NCBI GenBank assembly: GCA_036397975.1
Contig: DASWHW010000041.1
Coordinates: 1-41,767 of the forward strand
Reading direction: 5' to 3'
Length of the DNA stretch: 41,767 nt
From: SZUA-287 sp036397975
GTDB taxonomy: Bacteria > Bacteroidota > Ignavibacteria > UBA10030 > UBA6906
The notes under the pieces are model-generated. The model was not told where the DNA came from. It worked only from the letters and a program-made list of their open reading frames with translations, and searched no databases. The translations under genes were made by a program, and so were the position numbers. This document shows positions 34,943 to 41,767 of this stretch, piece after piece (the first letter of the stretch is position 1; each line of letters opens with the position of its first letter).

Positions 34943-37069
34943 ATGAAATACTCTATTCATGTTTTGGTGGTCACTTGGTTCGTTTTCCTTTCAACCTGCG
35001 AATCTGAAGCCCAATGGGTACAGACGGCCGGACCTGCGGGCGGGCCTATTACAGCTATCGCAGTACACCCTGCTGCACCCGGCGGCCCAGCGATTTTCGT
35101 CGGGACATTCGGAGGGGGCAACTTTCGCTCCACGGATAATGGCGTGAGTTGGACCTCCGCGAACGCTGGCCTGAGCTTTGGTGGCACCTATTTTGGCGCG
35201 TTCGCGTTTGCCCCGAAAGGCACAAACATCTTTGCAGGCACAGGTGCAGGCGTCTATTTGTCCCCCGATAACGGCGCAACATGGACCGCTATGAACTCCG
35301 GTCTCACGAGCACGGGAACCATCGCACTCCAGGTCAGTGCCAGCGATCTTTTCGCGGGAACGCTGAGTGGCGGCGTGTTCCGGTCCACAAACGATGGAAC
35401 TTCATGGACCGCAGTCAACAACGGCCTCACAACAAATAGAGTGAACGCGCTGACGTCTGCCGGGACGAATCTCTTCGCCGGCACTCAGGACGGCGGAGTC
35501 TTTCTGTCAACGGATGGCGGCGGCAATTGGGCGGCCATGAACTCCGGACTTACCGAAACATTGATCAGAGCGCTGGCTTCAAACGGCAGCACGGTCTTTG
35601 CGGGAACGCTCAACGGCATTTTCCGTTCGACGAATAACGGCACGAACTGGACGTTGGTTAGTTCACGGTTGACAGTCTCACTGCACGTCAGCGGTACGAA
35701 TATTTATGCGTCCGGCAGCGGAGCGGCGGTCTCCACGGACAACGGGAGCAGTTGGACGTCGATCAATACCGGCCTCGACACAAGCCTCGTCAACGCGATC
35801 GCCGCAGACGGTGTGAGGCTCTATGCAGGCACGGCCGCATTCTTCAGCGGCATGTTCGTCTCGTCGAACGGCGGGGCGTCTTGGAGCGAGTCGAATGCCG
35901 GCCTGGTTGCTTCGCACGTCCGGGCGCTCGCGGTGCGCGACAATGGCGGCGGCTCATACACTGTTGCTGCAGGGACAAATGAGAATGGCGTGTACGTTTC
36001 CAACGACAACGGCAATAGCTGGATATCAAGAAGGAACGGCTTGACGAATGCATCAATTGCTGCCGTTAAATTCAACGGAATAAACCTCTTTGCTGGTGGA
36101 TTCTCCGGCGTGTACCTCTCAACGGACGATGGTCTCAGCTGGAACCCTGCAAATAATGGACTTCCGTTTTCCGTTACCGTAAGCTCCTTTGCGGTCAGCG
36201 GCTCAAATGTCTTCGCGGCATCAGGTAATGGCGTATTCCTCACCACGAACAACGGCGGCAACTGGACAGCCATGAACAGCGGCATCACCAACCCGAGTAT
36301 CGCCACGCTCGCGATCAACGGCTCTAATCTCTACGCCGCCGGCAACGGCATGTATCTCTCAACCAATAATGGCGTGTCGTGGAGTTCAATTGGCGCCGGA
36401 ATAACAAGCAACAGCATCAGATCGATCGCATTCATCGGGACGGATATTTTTGCCGGCACGCAGAACGGAGTGTTTCGCTCCACAAACAACGGCACGAGTT
36501 GGACTGCCGTGAACACCGGGCTTACAATTGCAAACGTGAATCGCCTTACGACGGCCGGCAGCACTCTTTTCGCGGGAGCAACCTTCGGCCTGTACCGCAC
36601 CACCAATAGCGGCGCAAACTGGACCGCCATCAATACAGGATTGCCCGAGAATCTCGGCCTTATTTTCCCAACCATTCTGTCACTTACATCTGTCCCCGCA
36701 GGAACGGGAGGAGCCAATCTTCTTGCAGGGACATTCTTCCTCGGTGTTTGGCGACGTCCTGTCTCCGAGGTAACGGACGTTCGACCAATATCCTCGTCTA
36801 TTCCAGACGGATTTTCCCTGTCGCAGAATTATCCCAACCCGTTCAACCCCAGTACAAATATCAAATACCAAACCCCAAATACCAATCACGTAACGCTGAA
36901 GGTGTTTGATATTCTCGGTTGCGAAGTCGCAACGTTGGTGAATGAGGTGAGGCAACCGGGAACGTACACGGTGCAGTGGGATGCGTCGGGACATGCAAGT
37001 GGCATGTACTTCTATCAGTTGCGAACAGGGAGTTTTGTCGATGTAAAGAAGTGTCTCGTGCTGAAGTAA
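34943..37069 (+). CDS. T9SS-sorted BNR-repeat beta-propeller protein, second copy
   Basis: A 708-residue secreted protein similar in plan to the one at 18745. The signal peptide is MKYSIHVLVVTWFVFLSTCE, probably cut before AQW. It has thirteen or so 40-46-residue blades with F-A-G-T-x-x-G-V-F-R-S-T-N-N-G-T-S-W-T-A-V-N-x-G-L. The blades are more regular than in the first copy, and the composition is richer in N, T and S. A type A sorting domain follows (NYPNPFNPSTNIKYQTPNTN to KKCLVLK), in which the LGREV core reads LGCEV. GGAG precedes the ATG by seven bases. It ends two bases before the end of the convergent hicA gene. Confidence 0.88.
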   Translation: MKYSIHVLVVTWFVFLSTCESEAQWVQTAGPAGGPITAIAVHPAAPGGPAIFVGTFGGGNFRSTDNGVSWTSANAGLSFGGTYFGAFAFAPKGTNIFAGTGAGVYLSPDNGATWTAMNSGLTSTGTIALQVSASDLFAGTLSGGVFRSTNDGTSWTAVNNGLTTNRVNALTSAGTNLFAGTQDGGVFLSTDGGGNWAAMNSGLTETLIRALASNGSTVFAGTLNGIFRSTNNGTNWTLVSSRLTVSLHVSGTNIYASGSGAAVSTDNGSSWTSINTGLDTSLVNAIAADGVRLYAGTAAFFSGMFVSSNGGASWSESNAGLVASHVRALAVRDNGGGSYTVAAGTNENGVYVSNDNGNSWISRRNGLTNASIAAVKFNGINLFAGGFSGVYLSTDDGLSWNPANNGLPFSVTVSSFAVSGSNVFAASGNGVFLTTNNGGNWTAMNSGITNPSIATLAINGSNLYAAGNGMYLSTNNGVSWSSIGAGITSNSIRSIAFIGTDIFAGTQNGVFRSTNNGTSWTAVNTGLTIANVNRLTTAGSTLFAGATFGLYRTTNSGANWTAINTGLPENLGLIFPTILSLTSVPAGTGGANLLAGTFFLGVWRRPVSEVTDVRPISSSIPDGFSLSQNYPNPFNPSTNIKYQTPNTNHVTLKVFDILGCEVATLVNEVRQPGTYTVQWDASGHASGMYFYQLRTGSFVDVKKCLVLK

Positions 37070-37071
37070 AG

Positions 37072-37312
37072 CTAGACGAAGAAAAGCGGTCGAAGTTCGT
37101 CTTCGGGGACGTACTGACTTGCTTGACGGAAGATTGCTCGTACGGTACCGGAATCAAGTTCTTTGTGGCGTGGAACGGTGAGCATTTGCCTCTGGCCGGG
37201 AGTTGTTACTCGTCGGAGTTTCACATGTGAGCCGCGCTGAGAATGGACGACGAAACCGAAGGAGACGAGAATTGAAATGACGTCTTCGCCCGAGGCGCTT
37301 CGGTCTAGACAT
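37072..37312 (-). pseudogene. hicA: HicA mRNA interferase toxin, frameshifted near the N-terminus
   Basis: The frame ending at 37072 encodes a HicA/YcfA-like domain: SGEDVISILVSFGFVV, then QRGSHVKLRR with the catalytic histidine, and MLTVPRHKELDSGTVRAIFRQ. In-frame upstream codons offer no ATG, GTG or TTG within the expected N-terminus. An ATG at 37312 does lie at the normal place, overlapping the hicB stop as ATGTCTAG, but in a different frame. Removing one base of the AA at CCGAAGCG would give MSRPSASGEDV, a normal HicA start. The toxin is therefore broken by one base, or the base is a sequencing error. Intact HicA would cleave translated mRNA. Confidence 0.72.
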
Positions 37313-37538
37313 AGGCTGTTTCCAACTCCATCGTTATGAGCAGGGTTGGATTTGGTGCAAGACCGAACTCCTCGAGATCTTCGCCGTCCAAATGCAAAGC
37401 AACTGCTTCCTGGAGGTTGCTGATGGTCTCGTCGACGGTTTTGCCCTGAGTAACAACGTTGATCTCTTTGCATTCGGCAACGTACCAATCATCGCCTTTG
37501 CGAATAAACGCCTTGATGGTATGCTGAAGTTGAGCCAT
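37305..37538 (-). CDS. hicB: HicB-like antitoxin
   Basis: HicB proteins neutralise the HicA RNase. This 77-residue protein has the HicB core: VAECKEINVVTQGKTVDETISNL in the centre, followed by EAVALHLDGEDLEEFG. It seems to lack the C-terminal ribbon-helix-helix or HTH domain found in longer HicBs, so autoregulation by this subunit is doubtful. The ATG at 37538 has CGGAG seven bases before it; an in-frame upstream ATG at 37562 would add eight residues. The stop TAG overlaps the presumed hicA start, so the order is hicB-hicA. A short HicB next to a YcfA-like HicA is a common arrangement. Confidence 0.82.
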   Translation of the reverse strand: MAQLQHTIKAFIRKGDDWYVAECKEINVVTQGKTVDETISNLQEAVALHLDGEDLEEFGLAPNPTLLITMELETAYV

Positions 37539-37621
37539 ACTGTTCTCCGGTTTGGGTAGCAAATTGAATTCAATATTATTCTACCGAAATCCAGCATGAT
37601 TTTCAAGCGACTGAGTTAGTC

Positions 37622-37861
37622 TGCGAAGTTGCTACGCTGTCTACGACCAGTCATAGACTGGTGAACGAGGTGAAGCCTGCCATCCGGTCGAAGACTCTCT
37701 ACGAGATCGTTCCACGAATCTACGATCTACGATCCTCCCTACGGGACCGTGGGTCTACGAGGTCGCAGACCCGTAGGGATTCGTAGAATCGTTAGATAGA
37801 TCGACTCGTTGAGCTGGCGGGCGAGTTCGTGCAGACGAGAAAACTTGTACTGCAAAAGTAG
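37622..37861 (+). pseudogene. Degenerate T9SS sorting-domain remnant invaded by CTACGA-rich sequence
   Basis: The reading frame starting at 37622 codes CEVATL, then six extra residues, then LVNEVKPA, echoing LGCEVATLVNEV in the cargo gene upstream. A stop follows at about 37783. The same frame resumes at 37811 with ELAGEFVQTRKLVLQK and a TAG, echoing the end of a sorting domain (AGSFVQTRKLVLLR). The filling between them is rich in CTACGA/TCGTAGA words and in nested palindromes (CTACGGG with CCCGTAG; GGGTCT with AGACCC). This appears to be the tail of a lost cargo gene disrupted by repeat-type sequence. Confidence 0.7.
37738..37775. repeat. Nested palindrome in CTACGA-rich filler
   Basis: CTACGGG and CCCGTAG pair at the outer ends and GGGTCT with AGACCC inside them, giving a long imperfect hairpin. 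CTACGA or its reverse complement TCGTAG appears several times between 37640 and 37790. This is consistent with a palindromic mobile or hairpin-forming element, but copy number elsewhere is unknown. Confidence 0.5.
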
Positions 37862-37881
37862 TTGGGAGATCCGCCTGAAGG

Positions 37882-38565
37882 ATGAAAATAAAGGCAATCA
37901 TTACAGGGGCCACCGGCATGGTGGGAAAGGGGGTTCTGTTGGAATGCCTCGAGAGTCCGGACGTGGAGTCGGTTCTGACTATCAACAGGCGACCGGTCGG
38001 CATCACTCATCCAAAAATTAAAGAGGTCATCCACGCGGACTTTCTTGACCTCTCTTCCATTCAACAGAAATTAAAAGGATACAACGCCTGTTTCTTCTGC
38101 ATGGGTGTTTCAGTTGTTGGGTTGAATGAAGAACAATACACAAGAGTCACCTACACACTCACAGTAAATTTCGCAAGGATCATGCATTCGCTGAATCCTG
38201 ATTCAGTCTTCATCTACGTGTCGGGTACGGGCACAAATGAGAATGGCCGCGCTATGTGGGCAAGGGTGAAAGGGCGAACAGAAAGCGCAATCTTCGATAT
38301 GGGGTTTCGAGATGCGTATGCCTTCCGACCGGGACTGATTCTCCCGGAAAAAGGAATACGATCCAAGACCGGATGGTACAATGCTTTCTATGACGTGACA
38401 AAGCCCTTCTTTCCCCTCATGAAGAAATCCAGTCGTGTTACCACTACAACGAAAGTCGGCCAGGCGATGATCAAAGCCGCCATAGACGGCTTTGAAAAGA
38501 AATACCTGGAGAACGCAGATATCAATGCGCTTGCCAAGATAAAGAAACGTAACTCTAAGCCCTGA
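37882..38565 (+). CDS. NAD(P)-binding SDR-like (atypical short-chain dehydrogenase/epimerase) protein
   Basis: A 227-residue cytosolic protein. The N-terminus IITGATGMVGKGVLLECLE has the G-x-x-G-x-x-G dinucleotide-binding loop (residues 8-15). ADFLDLSSIQQKLKGYNACFFCMG in the middle and VFIYVSGTGTNENGRAMWARVKG near 115-135 contain the expected active-site-like Ser and Lys region; a Y-x-x-x-K is not clear there. It resembles the NAD(P)-binding HTATIP2/YbjT-like branch. The ATG follows TGAAGG. It begins 20 bases after the sorting-domain remnant. Substrate unknown. Confidence 0.78.
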   Translation: MKIKAIITGATGMVGKGVLLECLESPDVESVLTINRRPVGITHPKIKEVIHADFLDLSSIQQKLKGYNACFFCMGVSVVGLNEEQYTRVTYTLTVNFARIMHSLNPDSVFIYVSGTGTNENGRAMWARVKGRTESAIFDMGFRDAYAFRPGLILPEKGIRSKTGWYNAFYDVTKPFFPLMKKSSRVTTTTKVGQAMIKAAIDGFEKKYLENADINALAKIKKRNSKP

Positions 38566-38889
38566 TGCAAAACAGGCCCTGTCTGCACTGGAATCAATCA
38601 ACCGAAATCCGGACATAGCTTTTCCTTCAATTAGCACTCCGCAATCCGCAATCCACAATCCACAATCCGCATTCCGCAGTGCCCTTGACATTCCCCTTTC
38701 CCCTTCCTAACTTCCCTTCACCCGCACGCCTCCTCTCCCCTCCGTAGGGCTGTCCAGCCACTCAGGGAAGAGGTTCAGTATAGTTCTATACGCATTTTAT
38801 CTTAAGCTTTTCTGAAGATAGTGCCGTCACTCGGACGGATAACTTTTTTCGTGACAAACAGAAAGCCTTCATTGCCAAAGAGACCTAAC
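38566..38889. other. Intergenic region with short tandem repeats and an inverted repeat
   Basis: From 38638 to 38680 the 7-8-base word CGCAATC/CACAATC is repeated about five times (CCGCAATCC, CACAATCC, CCGCATTCC), a microrepeat with no coding capacity. Closer to the next gene, GTATAG-TT-CTATAC at 38778-38791 forms a perfect 6-bp inverted repeat that could be an operator. No other gene is seen. Confidence 0.5.
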
Positions 38890-41211
38890 ATGCTTAATTA
38901 CTTCACGATGCTTGTGGGTGTGATTGTGAGCTTTGCGTCGACGACGGGTGCGGGATCAACGAAAGGAGTTCCTACGGAATACGAGCAACTGTACAAACAG
39001 CTTGTTAATCTCACGACTGATGACTCGAAGGTCGCCGAGGTTTCCAATCTTGCACTTGTCCGGGAGGCAGGAGTGTTTCATCTCCAGAGCGGACAACTCC
39101 ACGCCACCACGCCCATTGACGGAAGAATGGTTGCTGTTGTGTTCATGGGGAAAGGAACATTTTCTCTGAAGCCTCCAACACGGATCGAGCGAGAGCAGTT
39201 ATACCGGTTCTACGAGAGTGATTCCATTGAAATGAAGTTCGAATCGCTGACTCTCTTCTTTTCTGATACCACGTGGGAAGAACTTGAAAACAAACTGTCG
39301 TTTCGTCCGGGAGATGGCGGGAAAGCAACCGACCAGTTGAAATACTGCATCAAGTATCTGAATGACGATGACGGAGAGACTTTTCATCCGGACTTCATGT
39401 ATTCGTTCCTTCACAAAGACAGGAATGCGCTCTTCTATGCTCACTTCAGCGATCAGCAAATAAAACCATTCTTCTTCGAGGTAAATCCCTTTGAAGAAGA
39501 AGAAGTAAGTTTCTCCGAACGCGGCCCCGCAATGACGACGCATTATCAAGAACGAGTCACGCAATTTCATACCCTGCGAGAATACAAGAACGGGACCGCA
39601 GGGAACACCGAGAAAAAAGACCTCATTCGCATTAGCGATTTCAAGATCAATGCTACCATCGAAACAAATCTGGACTTCAAAGCAACCACGACGTTGATTT
39701 TTCGATCGAGGGTGGATAACCTGCGTTGGTTTCCTCTTAGCCTGTACGATCGCCTGGATGTTGATTCGGTATATATGAACTCGCAAGGAGCCGTTCCTTT
39801 TTATCGCGGAGACAAAAGCTACGCTCTCTGGATACAATCTCCCCGTCCCCTCGCGATAAACGAACCATGCACGCTCATGGTGCGATACAACGGCGATATG
39901 CTCGAGAAAGATGAACTGGGTTGGATCGGCCTTCGGTCGTCCGCCAATTGGTACCCCCGGGTCGGCGGTCGCAATCGCTCCAATTTTGAATTGACCTTCC
40001 ATACGCCGGTTGATTATCTCTTCATGTCCGTTGGAAAAAAAGAGTTTGAGGAGCGTGCGGGAGAAGTTGTCGTTTCGCGTTGGAAAACGATACGCCCTGC
40101 GCACAACGTCTCATTCAGTCTCGGGTCCTTTGAGGAAGTGGTACTGGATGAAGATGAATTAGCGGCGGAACGCCAGCCTGGAAAATGGCAGCCTAATGTA
40201 AAAGTCTACCGTTTCGAATACGCCCCGAAGGGCTTTGGCATCTCGGATTTGGCGGAAGACGTGCGAAGAGATATCATGAACAGCATGAAATTCTTTGACC
40301 ATTTGTACGGGGAGAGTCCTGTGAACGACTTCTACGCGTCGGAGGTACCGTACTCTCACGGGCTGGCGTTTCCGGGACTGGTCCATCTTTCGTGGTCAAC
40401 ATACATGCTCTTCGACAGCAAGGGAAGCAACGAGATTTTCCGGGCGCATGAAGTGGCGCACCAATGGTGGGGCGTTGGAGTGAACTTTGCAACATACCAC
40501 GACCAATGGCTGAGCGAAGCGTTCAGCCAATACTCCGGCTTATGGTTCATGCAATCAGCACTTCATGACAATAAGAAGTTCTTCGACGAACTGGACAGGA
40601 TGAAAGAGAAAATCCTTGGCGCCAGAAAATACATCTTCGGCAGTGGGCAGGAAAGCGGGCCCATCTGGTTGGGGTATCGGACCCACTCCAGTAATACCAA
40701 AGGCGATTATGATCTGATTGTCTACGACAAAGGCGCCTGGGTACTGCATATGCTTCGGAACATGATGCTCAACCTGCAAAACTTCAATGAAGACGGTTTT
40801 AAGAACATGATGCGCGAGTTTTATTCGCTCTATCTCGGTAAAGAGGCATCCACCGCCGACTTTCAACGCGTTGTGGAGAAGCATATGGGCGGCAAGATGG
40901 ATTGGTTTTTCAACCAGTGGTTAATGGACACCAAAATTCCTGAGTATAAGTTCGCGTACAAAGCTACGCCGACGCCCGAAGGACAATTCAAAACCGTGTG
41001 CAGGGTGCTGCAGGAAAACGTGCCGAAGGAGTTCATGATGCCGATCCCCTTACTCATCAAATTCGACGACGATAAGTACGTTCGTGTTCGTCTTGTTGTC
41101 TCAGGAGAAAAAGAGGATTACGAGATCATGCTGCCTCTTGAGCCGAAGGAGATCGTCTTCAACGACCTTCACTCCGTGCTGTGCGAAGTGGATTATATGG
41201 ATTGGGAATAG
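38890..41211 (+). CDS. Secreted M1-like metallopeptidase (gluzincin)
   Basis: A 773-residue zinc peptidase of the M1 type. The ATG at 38890 gives a signal peptide (MLNYFTMLVGVIVSFASTTG), whereas the frame open from 38821 adds 23 unrelated residues. The zinc site is HEVAH at residues 520-524 with the third ligand Glu543, 19 residues on (W-L-S-E-A-F). The catalytic tyrosine region is YDLIVYDKGAWVLH, matching the M1 YxKGA pattern. The N-terminal third is beta-rich. A G-x-M-E-N exopeptidase motif is not seen; the equivalent region reads YSHGLAFPGLVHLS. It may therefore not be a plain aminopeptidase. It has no T9SS sorting domain. Confidence 0.88.
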   Translation: MLNYFTMLVGVIVSFASTTGAGSTKGVPTEYEQLYKQLVNLTTDDSKVAEVSNLALVREAGVFHLQSGQLHATTPIDGRMVAVVFMGKGTFSLKPPTRIEREQLYRFYESDSIEMKFESLTLFFSDTTWEELENKLSFRPGDGGKATDQLKYCIKYLNDDDGETFHPDFMYSFLHKDRNALFYAHFSDQQIKPFFFEVNPFEEEEVSFSERGPAMTTHYQERVTQFHTLREYKNGTAGNTEKKDLIRISDFKINATIETNLDFKATTTLIFRSRVDNLRWFPLSLYDRLDVDSVYMNSQGAVPFYRGDKSYALWIQSPRPLAINEPCTLMVRYNGDMLEKDELGWIGLRSSANWYPRVGGRNRSNFELTFHTPVDYLFMSVGKKEFEERAGEVVVSRWKTIRPAHNVSFSLGSFEEVVLDEDELAAERQPGKWQPNVKVYRFEYAPKGFGISDLAEDVRRDIMNSMKFFDHLYGESPVNDFYASEVPYSHGLAFPGLVHLSWSTYMLFDSKGSNEIFRAHEVAHQWWGVGVNFATYHDQWLSEAFSQYSGLWFMQSALHDNKKFFDELDRMKEKILGARKYIFGSGQESGPIWLGYRTHSSNTKGDYDLIVYDKGAWVLHMLRNMMLNLQNFNEDGFKNMMREFYSLYLGKEASTADFQRVVEKHMGGKMDWFFNQWLMDTKIPEYKFAYKATPTPEGQFKTVCRVLQENVPKEFMMPIPLLIKFDDDKYVRVRLVVSGEKEDYEIMLPLEPKEIVFNDLHSVLCEVDYMDWE

Positions 41212-41312
41212 TGACGATATGATGTCAATAAAAGCGGAATAAACGCTAGGAATTAGCCAGCTGTTATTCGTCATTGCGGTGCGTTTCAACTTTAGCTGAA
41301 AGGGGTTTGACA

Positions 41313-41767
41313 ATGCTTAACAAGTTAGTTGTTTTTTTGCTCGTTCTACTTGTCGGCTTTCAACATAGCTTTGCTTCTACTCCAGAGAAAGGTATCCTCG
41401 TTAGGCCCATCAAGGTGGATAAACGCTTTGTCGGCGAGCCTGGGCAAGTTGTTACTTACTCCTACGTTGATACCAGAAAATTGGATATCTGGGTTATGTT
41501 GAATGATACGACACGCTTCAACGTTTTCGAGCATTATGTCATACCCTACGATTTGATTTTCGCACCTTCAAGAATTTACTTGCTTCTATTGGAAGATCCC
41601 TTCCAAATCATTGCGACTCAGGATATCATGCAACAAGCAAGATTTCGATACTTACTGACGAAGAATACTTGCTATCAGTTCCCATCTCATCACCTGCACG
41701 AATACTTTCTGGCTCAGTTAGTTCGATACACCGCGGAGTACTTCAATGATGGAAAGGAGCCGCCAAT
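41313..41767 (+). CDS. Exported protein of unknown function (truncated by the window end)
   Basis: An ATG at 41313, preceded by AAAGGGG nine bases away, opens a frame that stays open for 151 codons to the end of the window. It encodes a clear signal peptide (MLNKLVVFLLVLLVGFQHSFA) followed by a mature region including RPIKVDKRFVGEPGQVVTYS, which looks like the start of a secreted or lipid-anchored enzyme. The gene's family is not recognised. It begins 101 bases after the M1 peptidase stop and lies on the same strand. Confidence 0.7.
   Translation, partial: MLNKLVVFLLVLLVGFQHSFASTPEKGILVRPIKVDKRFVGEPGQVVTYSYVDTRKLDIWVMLNDTTRFNVFEHYVIPYDLIFAPSRIYLLLLEDPFQIIATQDIMQQARFRYLLTKNTCYQFPSHHLHEYFLAQLVRYTAEYFNDGKEPP

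Noticed and set aside
37072..37488. A 138-residue protein ending in the HicA domain as the real product
   Set aside because: Its first part is the out-of-frame shadow of hicB; the toxin itself begins at about 37300.
38638..38680. Short tandem CGCAATC words as a possible CRISPR array
   Set aside because: The repeats are 7-9 bases with no spacers of regular length; this is a microrepeat, not CRISPR.

Overview
The window looks like the chromosome of a Gram-negative bacterium of the Bacteroidota/Chlorobi (FCB) superphylum, most plausibly an Ignavibacteria-like lineage. The reasons are lipid A genes (lpxK, lpxB), eight predicted secreted proteins ending in a type IX secretion (T9SS) type A sorting domain with the YPNPFNP motif, a moderate base composition, and frequent Shine-Dalgarno sites. 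The lineage is an inference; no rRNA or other phylogenetic marker was compared.

Region 1 (1-16828, all minus strand) is mostly housekeeping. Reading in transcription order from 16828 down: a serine hydrolase, a proline-catabolic aldehyde dehydrogenase (pruA), succinyl-CoA ligase beta (sucC), a DinB-like protein, gatB, tpiA, a large membrane-anchored glycoside hydrolase family 2-like protein that has lost both catalytic glutamates, smc, an MtnX-like HAD phosphatase, an isoprenylcysteine-methyltransferase-like membrane enzyme, lpxB, a TPR lipoprotein and the start of lpxK. Several neighbours overlap by 4 bases at stop/start, suggesting translational coupling.

Region 2 (16881-29739, plus strand) is an accessory block of six T9SS cargo proteins: two paralogues of one family (17113 and 21058), two beta-propeller/BNR-type repeat proteins (18745, 22648), and two more cargos (25178, 28045). 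The two paralogues share a duplicated upstream region that keeps a -35/-10 promoter pair, three potential RNA hairpins and a strong ribosome binding site, while the spacer has drifted. The DNA coding for the sorting domains is much more alike than the rest of the genes. A beta-barrel-like protein follows (29782).

Region 3 (30469-33578) holds a ChbG/YdjC-type deacetylase (minus strand) and a butyrate kinase/phosphate butyryltransferase pair, closed by a perfect 11-bp hairpin.

Region 4 (33724-41767) has two further T9SS cargos (33724 minus, 34943 plus), a hicB-hicA toxin-antitoxin pair in which hicA appears frameshifted by one base, a decayed sorting-domain remnant invaded by CTACGA-rich palindromic sequence, an NAD(P)-binding SDR-type protein, a secreted M1-like metallopeptidase, and a truncated secreted protein at the window edge. 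No rRNA, tRNA, CRISPR array or transposase gene was recognised.
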